In this document: piece after piece, positions 19,040 to 28,475 of the stretch
How the letters are laid out: each line of letters opens with the position of its first letter
How positions within the stretch are numbered: the stretch's first letter is position 1
Source: Alphaproteobacteria bacterium
GTDB taxonomy: Bacteria; Pseudomonadota; Alphaproteobacteria; Rickettsiales; UBA3002
DNA: 64,000 nucleotides
Direction: 5' to 3'
Assembly (NCBI GenBank): GCA_017302575.1
Contig: JAFLDD010000001.1
Location: forward strand, 372,001-436,000
Position numbers and translations under genes: made by a program
The notes under the pieces: generated by a model
Databases searched by the model: none
The model's input: the letters and a program-made list of their open reading frames with translations, nothing else
Told to the model about the DNA's origin: nothing

Positions 19040-22000
19040 GTGGCTTTGTCCATTTGCGCACACATAGCGCCTACTCGTTGCTTAAGGGTGCGCTGAAAAT
19101 TCCTAAGTTAATTGCCTTAAGTAAGCAGTATGCCATGCCTGCAGTGGCGCTGACGGACCATGATAATCTTTTTGGTTCGCTTGAGTTCTCGATGGCGGCG
19201 GTGAAAGAGGGCATCCAGCCTATTATTGGTTGCACACTTTCCTTAGTGCCTTATGGGGTGGATCAATCGAATAATGCTTCACTGCGCCAAGCACCAGACC
19301 AATTGCTGGTCTATGCTAAGGATGATAAAGGCTATCATAACCTACTTTCATTAACGAGTGATGCGTATCTCGACCCTGCACTTGCGCAATCACCATTGCT
19401 TTCCTACGAACAGCTCGCTGCGCATTCTGAAGGTTTGATTGCGCTCACAGGCAGTATTCATGGCGGCCTAGGAAAGATGCTGCTCTCAAGCCGCAAGGCG
19501 GTGGCTGATAAATTTATTGCGCAGTTACGCGAAATGTTTGGTGACAGGCTTTATATCGAGCTGACGCGCCACCGCATTCCCGAAGAGAAAATGATTGAGC
19601 GCGGCCAAATCGATATGGCGATTGAGAATAATATCCCGCTTGTTGCTACAAATAACGTCTATTTCTCGGACGCGGATATGTTCGAAGCGCATGATGCCCT
19701 CATGTGCGTTTCCGATGGGCGCTTTGTGATGGAGTCTGACAGGCCGCGTTTGAACCCTGAGCATCGCTTCAAGTCGGCGCAGGAAATGCGTTTATTATTC
19801 CGTGATATTCCTGAGGCAATTGAGAATACCCTGAATATTGCGCAGCGCTGTCATATTTTCTCACCGTCACGCGCGCCGATTCTTCCTGGCTTCCATATGA
19901 CAAATAGCGCGGGCGAAGTGCTCAGCGAGTCGGACGCACTGCGTGAAAAGGCGCGAGCAGGGCTTGAGGAGCGGTTAAAAGCACATGTCTATAAAGAAGG
20001 GATGAGCGAGGCTGAGCGCGAAGCTGCGGCGAAGCCGTATCGCGATCGTCTGGAATTTGAATTGGACGTTATCATCACGATGAAATTTCCAGGCTACTTC
20101 CTCATCGTCTCTGACTTTATTACATGGGCGAAAGAAAACGGAATTCCCGTAGGTCCTGGCCGTGGCTCTGGCGCTGGCTCTGTGGTGGCATGGGTGCTCC
20201 TGATTACGGATCTTGACCCGCTTCGTTTCGGGCTCATCTTTGAGCGATTCTTGAATCCAGAACGTATCTCGATGCCCGACTTTGATATCGACTTCTGTCA
20301 GGATAGGCGCGACGAAGTAATTCGTTATGTGCAGCAGAAATATGGCAATGACCGTGTTGCGCAAATTATTACCTTCGGAAAACTGCAGGCGCGCGCTGTG
20401 CTGCGTGATGTTGGTCGCGTACTGCAAATGCCCTACAGCCAAGTGGATCGCATTTGTAAACTGGTCCCCAATAACCCTGCAGCGCCTGTCACGCTTGAAG
20501 AGGCAGTGAAGCTGGAGCCATTGTTAAAACAGGCCATTCGCGAAGACGAATCGGTTGAAAAACTGGTGAATTTATCGTTGAAGCTTGAGGGGCTGTATCG
20601 CCATGCTTCTACCCACGCGGCGGGTGTGGTGATTGCCGATAGACCCCTTAAAGAGCTTGTGCCGCTTTATCGTGACGCTAAATCGGAAATGCTCGTGGTG
20701 CAATATTCCATGAAATATGCCGAAGAGGCTGGTCTGGTGAAGTTCGACTTCCTCGGCCTTCGCACGCTGACGATTATTCAAAAAGCCGTGGCGCTCATCA
20801 AAAAGCGCGGCATTGATATCGATATCTCCAAAATACCACTGGATGATAAGGCAACATTCAAACTGCTAACGAAAGCTGATACGCTCGGTGTTTTCCAGTT
20901 TGAATCCGCAGGGATGCAGGACGCGCTGCGTAAACTGAAGCCAGACTGTCTGGAAGATTTGATTGCGTTGGGCGCGCTTTATCGCCCAGGTCCGATGGAT
21001 AACATCCCCATGTATATCGCGCGTAAGCACGGTAAGGAGAAGCCAGATTATCTGCATCCCCTGCTGACGGAAGTGTTGAAAGAAACCTATGGGGTAATCA
21101 TTTACCAAGAGCAGGTGCAGAAAATTGCACAAGTCTTGGCGGGATACACGCTGGGTGCCGCAGATTTGCTTCGTCGCGCGATGGGTAAGAAAATTAAGGC
21201 GGAGATGGACGCGCAGCGTGCTACCTTCGTTGAAGGTGCGAAAAAGAATGGCGTGAGCCAAGAGCAGGCCACTAATATCTTTAATCTCGTTGATAAGTTC
21301 GCGGGCTATGGATTCAACAAATCGCACGCGGCTGCTTATGCCGTTGTTTCTTACCAAACGGCGTATTTGAAAGCGAATTACCCTGTTGAATTTATCGCGG
21401 CCTCGATGACGTATGAGATGGGCTCTACTGACAAACTTGGCCAATTCCGCCAAGAGGCACAAAAATTCGGTATCGATTTATTGCCGCCAGATATCAATAA
21501 ATCGGAAGTGGAATTCTCGGTTGAGAAGCAAGAGGGTGAAAAACTTGCCATTCGTTATGCGTTGGCAGCGCTTAAGAATGTGGGTGCTGCAGCCATGGGT
21601 GCGTTGGTGGATGAGCGCTCGCAAGATATGTTCAAGGATATTTTTGATTTTGCCTCGCGCGTGGATGGTGCCGTCTTGAATCGCAGGCAGCTTGAATCCT
21701 TGGTGATGGCGGGCTGTTTTGATGGTTTGCATACGCATCGGCGCCCATTGTTTGAGTCGATTGATAAGCTTATTGCGACGGCCAACCACGCGACGCAAGA
21801 ACGCGAGAGCTCGCAAATCAGTCTCTTTGGTGGTGATGCTTCACCACAGCAAAACCATGTGCTCCCCGCGACGGATGAATGGCCAATGCTGGAAAAACTC
21901 AATCACGAATGCGCGGCGCTTGGTTTCTATCTTTCGTCTCACCCACTTGAGGGCTATGCGCCAGCGTTTAAGCGAATGGGTGTTGTTTCTTCTGCGTCCT

Positions 22001-22503
22001 TTATCAAGCAGCTAACGAGCCAATATAGGCCTGTAAAATTGGCGGGTATTGTAACGGGTAGTAAAATCAAGGTGTCACCGCGTGGTCGATTTGCTTTTGT
22101 TCAGTTATCTGACGCAGAGGGGAATTTTGAAGTTTCAATTTTTGATGCAGAATTGCTCAATAGTAGCCACGAATTACTGACATCAGGCACGGCGGTGCTT
22201 ATTCATGCGGATGGTAAGGCGGATGAGAATGGTGCTCGTCTCATTGCCCAGAAACTCGAAAAATTGGATGCAGTCGCGCAGGATGTGAAGGCGCAGTCGC
22301 TGATTGTGACGATTGGTGATGTAAATGAGATAAGTAAATTAAAGACCCTGCTCAATGTCGCGCCAAAGGGTGCTAAAGTGAAAGTAATCGTGCCGCTTGT
22401 TGAAGGCGACGTTCATATTGAGCTTGCGGAACAATACGATATCCCAACGACGGTACTTCAAGCGATTTATGCGTTGCCCAATATTACTGCTGAAGCTGCG
22501 TAA
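19036..22503 (+). CDS. dnaE: DNA polymerase III subunit alpha
   Basis: This is the replicative polymerase subunit. The 1155-residue protein has an N-terminal PHP domain (LRTHSAYSLLKGALK, LTDHDNLFGS), the polymerase core with the metal-binding PDFDIDF motif, GPGRGSGAGSVVAW, the FNKSHAAAYAVVSYQTAYLK fingers segment, and a C-terminal OB-fold (about residues 1000-1080). This is full length for DnaE1. The gene is fourth in the coupled proS-lolC-lolD-dnaE string, and its last 20 nt overlap the end of convergent pabB. Confidence 0.98.
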   Translation: MSGFVHLRTHSAYSLLKGALKIPKLIALSKQYAMPAVALTDHDNLFGSLEFSMAAVKEGIQPIIGCTLSLVPYGVDQSNNASLRQAPDQLLVYAKDDKGYHNLLSLTSDAYLDPALAQSPLLSYEQLAAHSEGLIALTGSIHGGLGKMLLSSRKAVADKFIAQLREMFGDRLYIELTRHRIPEEKMIERGQIDMAIENNIPLVATNNVYFSDADMFEAHDALMCVSDGRFVMESDRPRLNPEHRFKSAQEMRLLFRDIPEAIENTLNIAQRCHIFSPSRAPILPGFHMTNSAGEVLSESDALREKARAGLEERLKAHVYKEGMSEAEREAAAKPYRDRLEFELDVIITMKFPGYFLIVSDFITWAKENGIPVGPGRGSGAGSVVAWVLLITDLDPLRFGLIFERFLNPERISMPDFDIDFCQDRRDEVIRYVQQKYGNDRVAQIITFGKLQARAVLRDVGRVLQMPYSQVDRICKLVPNNPAAPVTLEEAVKLEPLLKQAIREDESVEKLVNLSLKLEGLYRHASTHAAGVVIADRPLKELVPLYRDAKSEMLVVQYSMKYAEEAGLVKFDFLGLRTLTIIQKAVALIKKRGIDIDISKIPLDDKATFKLLTKADTLGVFQFESAGMQDALRKLKPDCLEDLIALGALYRPGPMDNIPMYIARKHGKEKPDYLHPLLTEVLKETYGVIIYQEQVQKIAQVLAGYTLGAADLLRRAMGKKIKAEMDAQRATFVEGAKKNGVSQEQATNIFNLVDKFAGYGFNKSHAAAYAVVSYQTAYLKANYPVEFIAASMTYEMGSTDKLGQFRQEAQKFGIDLLPPDINKSEVEFSVEKQEGEKLAIRYALAALKNVGAAAMGALVDERSQDMFKDIFDFASRVDGAVLNRRQLESLVMAGCFDGLHTHRRPLFESIDKLIATANHATQERESSQISLFGGDASPQQNHVLPATDEWPMLEKLNHECAALGFYLSSHPLEGYAPAFKRMGVVSSASFIKQLTSQYRPVKLAGIVTGSKIKVSPRGRFAFVQLSDAEGNFEVSIFDAELLNSSHELLTSGTAVLIHADGKADENGARLIAQKLEKLDAVAQDVKAQSLIVTIGDVNEISKLKTLLNVAPKGAKVKVIVPLVEGDVHIELAEQYDIPTTVLQAIYALPNITAEAA

Positions 22504-23725
22504 GCTCGATACCTAGGGCTTTGCAAATGCCACGCGCTTTAATGCGTGTTTCTTCAAGTTCTTTTGCTGGACTTGAATCAGCAACGATTCCACCACCTAC
22601 TTGAAACTCAAATTGATTGTCCTTGATGATGATGGTGCGAATCACCACGGAGAAATCGCATTGGTTATTTTCACCAAGCCAGCCAATCGCTCCACTATAA
22701 ATTCCGCGTTCTCGTTTTTCATGTGTGTTACACCACTCAATAGCGGCGATTTTGGGTGCGCCCGTCATTGACCCTGGGGGAAAACAGGCTTTGAGGGCGT
22801 CCGTGCGTGTGAATGAATCTTGTAATTTGGATTCAATGGTCGAAATTAAATGGTGAATCGTTGCGTAGCTGTAAAGCCCCGACTGCTCGGTGACGCGCAC
22901 GCTGCCTGCCTCACTTACGCGCGCCAAATCATTGCGTAGTAAATCAACAATCATGAGATTCTCTGCGTGGTCTTTGGGGCTTTCAAGCAGTGCTTTGACG
23001 ATGCGCGCATCGTCGTCGGCATTATCACTTCGTCCTGCACTGCCCTTGATGGGGCGGGCAGTAATCGTGTTATTACCGTCAATACTTAGAAAGCACTCAG
23101 GACTTGATGATATAATCGATGTGCCATTCCATTTCAGAAATGCGCTATAGGGTGCTGGACTTACCTCGCAGAGTCGCAAGAAAACGTCGAAGTGATGAGC
23201 GCCACTAATGTCGCCCCAATATTTGCGCGTCAAATTCGCCTGATAAAAATCACCAGCTTCTATGCGCTTAATCGTTGCTTCAATTGCGCTTATATAGGCG
23301 TGGTCAGTAAAATTACTGCATAAACCATTAATGGTTGGGCAAGGCGCGACCTCGGCCAAACCAAGGGTTTTTGGTAAATTTGGAATGTTGGTCCCGTGGT
23401 AAGTGAGGGTCTTGCTGTCGTGATCGAAAATAAAAAGATGTTCGGGCTTTGTGAAGCGTGCGGCGGGTAAATCGATAATGGTTGGGGAACTTGGATTGTA
23501 ATGTTCGACAGCATGTCGCATCGCGTAGCTTAAATAGCCGAACCAGTTGCCGTGCTCGGGCATTTCGCTAAATGCGTCGAACTCTTTTGTTTGAAGTGCG
23601 CCGATACCTAAATAACTATAACGGCCTGTATGCGCCTCTTTTCTACCTGAATAGAGCAAAAATACATGAGGCTCATCACGAAAATGGTTGGCTAGCGCTA
23701 GTGGTTCGTGCCATGCAATGCTCAT
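22484..23725 (-). CDS. pabB: Aminodeoxychorismate synthase component I
   Basis: This enzyme converts chorismate and ammonia (from PabA, not in the window) to 4-amino-4-deoxychorismate for folate synthesis. The 413-residue protein of the chorismate-binding fold has SPECFLSIDG, ITARPIKGSAGRS, VDLLRNDLARV and FPPGSMTGAPK. ATG at 23725 is preferred over ATG 23731 because GAGG then sits 7 nt upstream. It overlaps the end of pabC by 4 nt, and pabC lies just upstream in the same direction. The convergent 20-nt overlap with dnaE leaves no room for a separate terminator. Confidence 0.93.
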   Translation of the reverse strand: MSIAWHEPLALANHFRDEPHVFLLYSGRKEAHTGRYSYLGIGALQTKEFDAFSEMPEHGNWFGYLSYAMRHAVEHYNPSSPTIIDLPAARFTKPEHLFIFDHDSKTLTYHGTNIPNLPKTLGLAEVAPCPTINGLCSNFTDHAYISAIEATIKRIEAGDFYQANLTRKYWGDISGAHHFDVFLRLCEVSPAPYSAFLKWNGTSIISSSPECFLSIDGNNTITARPIKGSAGRSDNADDDARIVKALLESPKDHAENLMIVDLLRNDLARVSEAGSVRVTEQSGLYSYATIHHLISTIESKLQDSFTRTDALKACFPPGSMTGAPKIAAIEWCNTHEKRERGIYSGAIGWLGENNQCDFSVVIRTIIIKDNQFEFQVGGGIVADSSPAKELEETRIKARGICKALGIELTQLQQ

Positions 23726-24579
23726 TGCCATGCCTCACGATGCGCATGTGTGTAATTCTCAATATCACTGCGCCATAATTTCTTAAGCGTTTCGGTCATT
23801 GCGTGATCAGCAAAATGGATGTTGAGCGGCTTAATGCCCTGAACGGGGTGAATGCCAATCCTGCCATTGATTATCCATAATGCTTCGGCGCTTTTCAGGC
23901 TGTCTAGTGGTTCGAGGGCGGTTTTTACGTCTGCCAACCGCATGATTGTTTCGCGCGTGCTTCCGCGCAGGCAACCTGTTTTTAGATCTGGCGTGTATAA
24001 CGTGCCGTCTTTGAGCCAAAGGATGTTGGCGCTTGCTGCCTCACACACCTTGCCGTCTTGCGATAGCAGGATTGCTTCTTCACAGTGATGTTCCTCAGCT
24101 TCTAGCAGCGCGAGGGTGGAATTAAGGCCTTGGGCGATTTTGTGATTAACTGGCAAGGCGCTTAGCGAAGGCTTGGTATAATTACTTACCCATAGATTAT
24201 ACTCATCTTTAGGGCCCGACATGTCGCGTAGGGATTCCATCACAATGGTTGGTGTGAGTGTTTGGGGGTGAGGGCGATAGCCACGACTGCCAACGCCACG
24301 GCTAATGCTGATGCGTATAAAACCATCTGTTTGCATGTTCTTTTGAAGCAGCCCTTTGGTGGCGGCAGCCCAATCCTCGTTGCATGTGATATGCAGGGCG
24401 GCTAATCCCTCACTTAGGCGCTGCATGTGGAATTCCCATTGATAGGGAACTGCGTGATGGATGCGGATTGTCTCAAACAGCCCGTCACCGAACCTGAAGC
24501 CGCGATCTGCCACGGGTATCAGCGCCTCTGACTCAGGCAGATATTGGCCATTAAGATAGATAAAACGAGATGGATTCAT
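23722..24579 (-). CDS. pabC: Class IV aminotransferase, probable aminodeoxychorismate lyase
   Basis: This PLP enzyme probably releases 4-aminobenzoate and pyruvate from aminodeoxychorismate. The 285-residue protein shows the class IV pattern: RGFRFGDGLFETIR near residue 25, a lysine in NHKIAQGLN as the likely PLP lysine, EAASANILWL and GCLRGSTRE. The start MNPSRFIYLNG at 24579 suits the fold; an upstream ATG at 24639 would run into folB. Pairing with pabB supports the PabC role, although the fold alone cannot exclude a branched-chain or D-amino-acid aminotransferase. Confidence 0.85.
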   Translation of the reverse strand: MNPSRFIYLNGQYLPESEALIPVADRGFRFGDGLFETIRIHHAVPYQWEFHMQRLSEGLAALHITCNEDWAAATKGLLQKNMQTDGFIRISISRGVGSRGYRPHPQTLTPTIVMESLRDMSGPKDEYNLWVSNYTKPSLSALPVNHKIAQGLNSTLALLEAEEHHCEEAILLSQDGKVCEAASANILWLKDGTLYTPDLKTGCLRGSTRETIMRLADVKTALEPLDSLKSAEALWIINGRIGIHPVQGIKPLNIHFADHAMTETLKKLWRSDIENYTHAHREAWQ

Positions 24580-24621
24580 GCTTGCGGTATAGAGGGTTTT
24601 TATCCATAGTGCAGCCACTTT

Positions 24622-25032
24622 ATGACCTATTATCCGCATGTACTTAGTGTAAATCGTTTAGAGCTTGTCGCGCGCCTTGGTGTTACGAGTACGGAACGGC
24701 TTTCTCCCCAAAAAATTGAGGTTTCGTGCCGCTTTTATTATCCGCAAACGCCCGATTGTGCGCGGGATGATACGAGCCGCTTCATAGATTATGAGATTAC
24801 CACTCGTGTGCTTAGAGAATTGGTCGATAGCCAAGAGTTCCGCTTGATAGAGTATATGGCGATGCAATGTTATGATGCCCTGCGTCGAGTGGTAGACGAG
24901 CTTTCTGGCCCTGATGTTAAAATTTGGGTACAGATGCATAAGATATCGGCGCCGATTGCTAACCTGCATGGTGGTGCGGCGTTTACTTATAGCGATTTGC
25001 CTGCCGACGCGCGTATCGTAGCGGCTATGTGA
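24622..25032 (+). CDS. folB: Dihydroneopterin aldolase
   Basis: This enzyme splits dihydroneopterin to 6-hydroxymethyl-dihydropterin in folate synthesis. The 136-residue protein of the tunnelling fold has the N-terminal strand around VNRLELVARLGVTSTER, the central FIDYEITTRVLRELVDSQEFRLIE helix and the VQMHKISAPI strand with the conserved lysine. The divergent promoter gap to pabC is 42 nt. folKP starts 1 nt after the stop, which fits consecutive pathway steps. Confidence 0.88.
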   Translation: MTYYPHVLSVNRLELVARLGVTSTERLSPQKIEVSCRFYYPQTPDCARDDTSRFIDYEITTRVLRELVDSQEFRLIEYMAMQCYDALRRVVDELSGPDVKIWVQMHKISAPIANLHGGAAFTYSDLPADARIVAAM

Positions 25033-25033
25033 C

Positions 25034-26239
25034 ATGCGCGGTATCTACCTAGGCATTGGCAGTAATATTGGCGACCGCGCCGCTTACCTCGCGCTTGTGA
25101 AAAAACATTTCAAGGTTATTGCCGAATCTTCGATTTATGAGTCACCCGCATTATTGCCCGAGGATGCGCCCGTCACTTGGAACAAGCCGTTTTTGAATCA
25201 AGTGCTGGAGATTGAGAGTGACTTATCACCAGAAGCTCTCTTGTTAGACGTAAAGCGTGTTGAAGCATTGGCGGGGCGCAAAGATCGTGGGCGCTGGTCG
25301 CCACGCGAATTGGATATTGATATTTTAGCGTTCGGAAACACGCGCCTTGATACTGCGTCATTACAATTGCCGCATGCGGGAATTTCTTCGCGTGATTTTG
25401 TATTGCTGCCTCTGCGTGAGATTGCGCCAAGCTGGCCCAATATCCATGCCTTGATTGCGGATTTACCTGAGATTCGCGCGCGCATATGGCGCAAGCGCAC
25501 TCAGTTAATGGGTATTCTCAATGTAACTCCTGACTCTTTTTCGGATGGTGGAACACTTGAAACTGAAGCAGTGGCTTCGCGTTTTGAAGCAGTGGTCGAT
25601 GCGGGCGCGGATATCATTGATATTGGCGGCGAATCCACGCGCCCGAACGCAGTGCCGCTTGAACATGAAGAAGAATGGGCGCGGATTAACTCGCCATTAC
25701 ACGCTATTATGTGCCATCCACTACGGCAGCGTGTTGCGATTAGTGTCGACACGCGCCACTGGAAAACTGCTAAGCGTGCGCTTGAGCTGGGTGTTGACGT
25801 TATTAATGACGTTTCGGGGCTTAGTGACGCTTCGATGATTGCGCTGCTCAAGGACTCGTTATGCGATATAGCGGTGATGCATTCGCTAACCATTCCAGCT
25901 GATAAAAATATAACTCTTCCAGATAATGCAGATCCAGTTGCTGAAGTATTGCGCTGGAAAGCGCAAATATTAGCGCTTGGTATACCCGAGCAGCGCTTGG
26001 TTTTTGATTGTGGTATTGGGTTTGGCAAAACGGCGGAGCAGTCACGTGTGTTGATTCAACGATTTTTAGAACTTAAAGCCAGTGGCGGCCGTTGGTTGAT
26101 GGGGCATTCACGCAAATCATTTCTAGAAGTGCCTATGGAGCAGCGAGATGCTGCAACACTCGCTATTTCCAAGCGACTGGCGGCGCAAGGTGTCGATATG
26201 GTTCGTATTCACGATGTGGCGGGGCATTACGGATTATGA
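25034..26239 (+). CDS. folKP: Fused HPPK / dihydropteroate synthase
   Basis: This 401-residue fusion covers two consecutive folate steps. Residues 1 to about 155 are 6-hydroxymethyl-dihydropterin pyrophosphokinase (LGIGSNIGDR; RWSPRELDIDIL with the Mg-binding aspartates). Residues from about 157 are dihydropteroate synthase (LMGILNVTPDSFSDGG, IDIGGESTRPNA, INDVSGL, GHSRKSF). The linker is only a few residues. Most bacteria keep folK and folP separate; fused forms are known from Chlamydia and from plants. It sits between folB and folC. Confidence 0.95.
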   Translation: MRGIYLGIGSNIGDRAAYLALVKKHFKVIAESSIYESPALLPEDAPVTWNKPFLNQVLEIESDLSPEALLLDVKRVEALAGRKDRGRWSPRELDIDILAFGNTRLDTASLQLPHAGISSRDFVLLPLREIAPSWPNIHALIADLPEIRARIWRKRTQLMGILNVTPDSFSDGGTLETEAVASRFEAVVDAGADIIDIGGESTRPNAVPLEHEEEWARINSPLHAIMCHPLRQRVAISVDTRHWKTAKRALELGVDVINDVSGLSDASMIALLKDSLCDIAVMHSLTIPADKNITLPDNADPVAEVLRWKAQILALGIPEQRLVFDCGIGFGKTAEQSRVLIQRFLELKASGGRWLMGHSRKSFLEVPMEQRDAATLAISKRLAAQGVDMVRIHDVAGHYGL

Positions 26240-27438
26240 GTAATCGCGCCCAGTTATTGATCGATAAGCCAGTCGCCATTGCGGGGATTGATTTGACCCT
26301 GACGCGATTTCAAGCGCTGCTTGATACGCTGGGTAACCCTGAGTTGCATTTGCCGCCAACGATTCATGTGGCGGGAACGAATGGCAAGGGCTCAACCATT
26401 GCGTTTCTGCGCGCGATGCTAGAGGCCGCTGGTAAGCGCGTTCATGTGTATACCTCACCGCATTTGGTGCGCAGTCATGAGCGTGTTCTATTGGCGGGTC
26501 GTGAAGTGGAAGATGATATATTTTGTGAAGCATTGGAAAAAGTAGCGCATGCTGAAGCGCACCACGCCATTACCGTGTTTGAGCGTATTACAGCAGCAGC
26601 ATTTTTATGTTTTGCGCAATCGAAGGCAGACTATTTGCTGCTGGAAACAGGTATGGGCGGTAGATTAGATGCAACGAATGTCACGCCAAAAATTTTGACG
26701 TTGCTAACGCCGATCGCCATGGACCATATGGAGTATCTTGGTAATAGCATCACCAAAATTGCGTCGGAAAAGGCTGCGATTATGCGTCCGAATGTTCCGT
26801 GCATCAGTGCGCCCCAGTCTTCCGACGTTGAAATATTATTTAAGGAGTATGCGGGAAATATTGGAGCACCGCTTAGTTTTGCGGTGGTAGATAAAAACCT
26901 AAGGCCCAATCTTTCTGGCGCGCATCAATATGTGAATGCTTCAGTTGCGGTGGCGGCGGCGCGTTATCTCAACCTTCCCGAATCAGCCATTCAGCAAGGG
27001 GTGGGGCAGGCATATTGGCCCGCACGATTACAAAAACTCACCCATGGCCCACTGGTCGAGATGTGGGGCGGTCGTGGTGATGTGATGTTGGATGGCGGGC
27101 ATAACACACAGGCGGCAGAAGTCTTGGCGGACTGGGCGCGCCATAAGCAAGTGGTATTGGTCTGCGGCATGATGCGACGCAAAAGTGCCAGAGAATGGAT
27201 GGGTACTCTGGCGCCGCACGTGCAGGAAGTCATTTGTATGCCGATTCAGGATACTGGGGCATTTAGCCCAGAAGAATTAGCAGAAGAAGCCAGAATTGCT
27301 GGAGTAAAGCAGGTATGCGCTGTGGCGGATATGAACGCGCTATGTGATTACATGAAGGCGCGCCCTGTGACATCGGCGCATGTGTTGGTGGCGGGCTCGC
27401 TCTATTTGGCGGGGGAAATCCTCAAAACCCATGGATAA
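26236..27438 (+). CDS. folC: Dihydrofolate synthase / folylpolyglutamate synthase
   Basis: This enzyme adds glutamate to dihydropteroate and to folates. The 400-residue Mur-ligase-fold protein has the P-loop HVAGTNGKGST, the TSPHLVRSHERVLL segment, LLETGMGGRLDATN, and the C-terminal DGGHN motif. The start at ATG 26236 overlaps the folKP stop (ATGA); the frame is open upstream but inside folKP. It completes the folB-folKP-folC operon. Confidence 0.95.
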   Translation: MSNRAQLLIDKPVAIAGIDLTLTRFQALLDTLGNPELHLPPTIHVAGTNGKGSTIAFLRAMLEAAGKRVHVYTSPHLVRSHERVLLAGREVEDDIFCEALEKVAHAEAHHAITVFERITAAAFLCFAQSKADYLLLETGMGGRLDATNVTPKILTLLTPIAMDHMEYLGNSITKIASEKAAIMRPNVPCISAPQSSDVEILFKEYAGNIGAPLSFAVVDKNLRPNLSGAHQYVNASVAVAAARYLNLPESAIQQGVGQAYWPARLQKLTHGPLVEMWGGRGDVMLDGGHNTQAAEVLADWARHKQVVLVCGMMRRKSAREWMGTLAPHVQEVICMPIQDTGAFSPEELAEEARIAGVKQVCAVADMNALCDYMKARPVTSAHVLVAGSLYLAGEILKTHG

Positions 27439-27453
27439 GCCGTGGTTTCGTGC

Positions 27454-27459
27454 TATATT
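27454..27459 (+). promoter_or_regulatory. Candidate extended -10 for the PAS gene
   Basis: TGCTATATT gives a TGn-extended -10 (TATATT at 27454-27459). The ATG at 27466 lies 6 nt beyond it, where transcription would begin, and no Shine-Dalgarno sequence is visible before that ATG. A leaderless message is therefore possible. No clear -35 was seen. Confidence 0.35.
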
Positions 27460-27465
27460 GCCAGT

Positions 27466-27912
27466 ATGAATACGTTGGAACTACCCAAATTACATCGTCT
27501 GCATGAGCAGCTCATGGATTATTGGCAGCGCGTGGCAGATGGCCGTGCTATGCCGCTTGAATCTGACATCAACCCCGATGATTTGTTGGGAATTTGGCAG
27601 AATTGCTTCCTCGTGCGTGTGGGTGACGGCAGCTTTGCTTATGATTATCTCGGTGATGCGCTGGTCGAGGCGTATGGTGAAAACCTTACTAGCCGCGAGA
27701 TTTGTGAATCGCTTGTTTATCCGCATCCTGAGCCACTATTCCGCACGTTTCAGCAAGTAGCAGTTTCTGCACAACCCGTTTATGTAGACGATGCGTTTAC
27801 CAATAAAAATGGCATGCTCATCAAATACCGTTCATGTGTGTTGCCGCTCGCTAAAGCGGGAGAGCAGGGAGTTGCTTTCCTATTGGGTGGTATGCGCTGG
27901 AAGGCAGAATAA
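27466..27912 (+). CDS. PAS domain protein (PAS_5-like)
   Basis: This 148-residue cytosolic protein is essentially one PAS fold of the alphaproteobacterial PAS_5 type: an N-terminal helix (LHRLHEQLMDYW), DGRAMPLESDINPDDLLGIWQNCFLVRVGD, then FAYDYLGDALVEAYGENLTSRE and closing strands VLPLAKAGEQGVAFLLGG. No output domain is attached, so it may sense a ligand or bind a partner. ATG 27466 is chosen over the in-frame GTG at 27442, which lacks a ribosome binding site. The stop overlaps the next start (TAATG). Confidence 0.78.
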   Translation: MNTLELPKLHRLHEQLMDYWQRVADGRAMPLESDINPDDLLGIWQNCFLVRVGDGSFAYDYLGDALVEAYGENLTSREICESLVYPHPEPLFRTFQQVAVSAQPVYVDDAFTNKNGMLIKYRSCVLPLAKAGEQGVAFLLGGMRWKAE

Positions 27913-28475
27913 TGAAGCCACGCCCCGAACATCTTGAGGTGCTAACGCTGAAGCAGAATCGCTTTGCTGACCCTGATCGCGTGCGCTACCGTGTGTATCA
28001 ATCATCGAGCGAATATATTGCGGTGATTGCTGAAAGTGCGCTTATGGCGATACGCATTTCTGGAGTGAAAGACCCATTCAAAGTGGTACGAGACGTACCG
28101 AATGCCTATTCTTCTATCGAAAACGGGATGGTTCAGATCGAAGAAACATCTGAACGTGTGCCGATGCCAACCGTTAAGCCTGACATCAAGGCATTTGTGA
28201 ATGAAGTGGCGGCAAAGGCAGCAGAAGATTTTATCACCTTAGCGCTTGCGGATCTGCATCACAAAAAAATATCCAACGAAGGTGTTATTTCGCGCCACGA
28301 TGGCATGAAAAGTTTGCGCGACATGCCAGAGGCCGCGCCAACACTGGTCAAAGCACCGGAGCCTGTGAAGCCAGCGCCTGTTATAGAAGAACCCGCGCCC
28401 ATGGCTGCGGTTGAGGATACGGGTGATAGACCGCTCAGCCCCGAAGAAATTTCGAAATTACTGGGTGATGCGTAA
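27912..28475 (+). CDS. Hypothetical protein with FliM-like C-terminal peptide
   Basis: This 187-residue soluble protein has a small beta-rich N-terminal domain (about 1-90, with EYIAVIAESALMAIRISGVKDP), a helical middle (about 93-120), a Pro/Ala/Glu linker (about 140-170) and the ending LSPEEISKLLGDA. That ending resembles the N-terminal segment of FliM/FliN (LSQ-E-ID-LL type); this is a pattern resemblance only. It is coupled to the PAS gene, suggesting a joint role. Its stop directly abuts the stop of convergent parE. Confidence 0.7.
   Translation: MKPRPEHLEVLTLKQNRFADPDRVRYRVYQSSSEYIAVIAESALMAIRISGVKDPFKVVRDVPNAYSSIENGMVQIEETSERVPMPTVKPDIKAFVNEVAAKAAEDFITLALADLHHKKISNEGVISRHDGMKSLRDMPEAAPTLVKAPEPVKPAPVIEEPAPMAAVEDTGDRPLSPEEISKLLGDA

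Noticed and set aside
26092-26235. N-terminal extension of folC
   Set aside because: It lies within folKP in another frame; ATG 26236 overlaps the folKP stop and starts at the family N-terminus.
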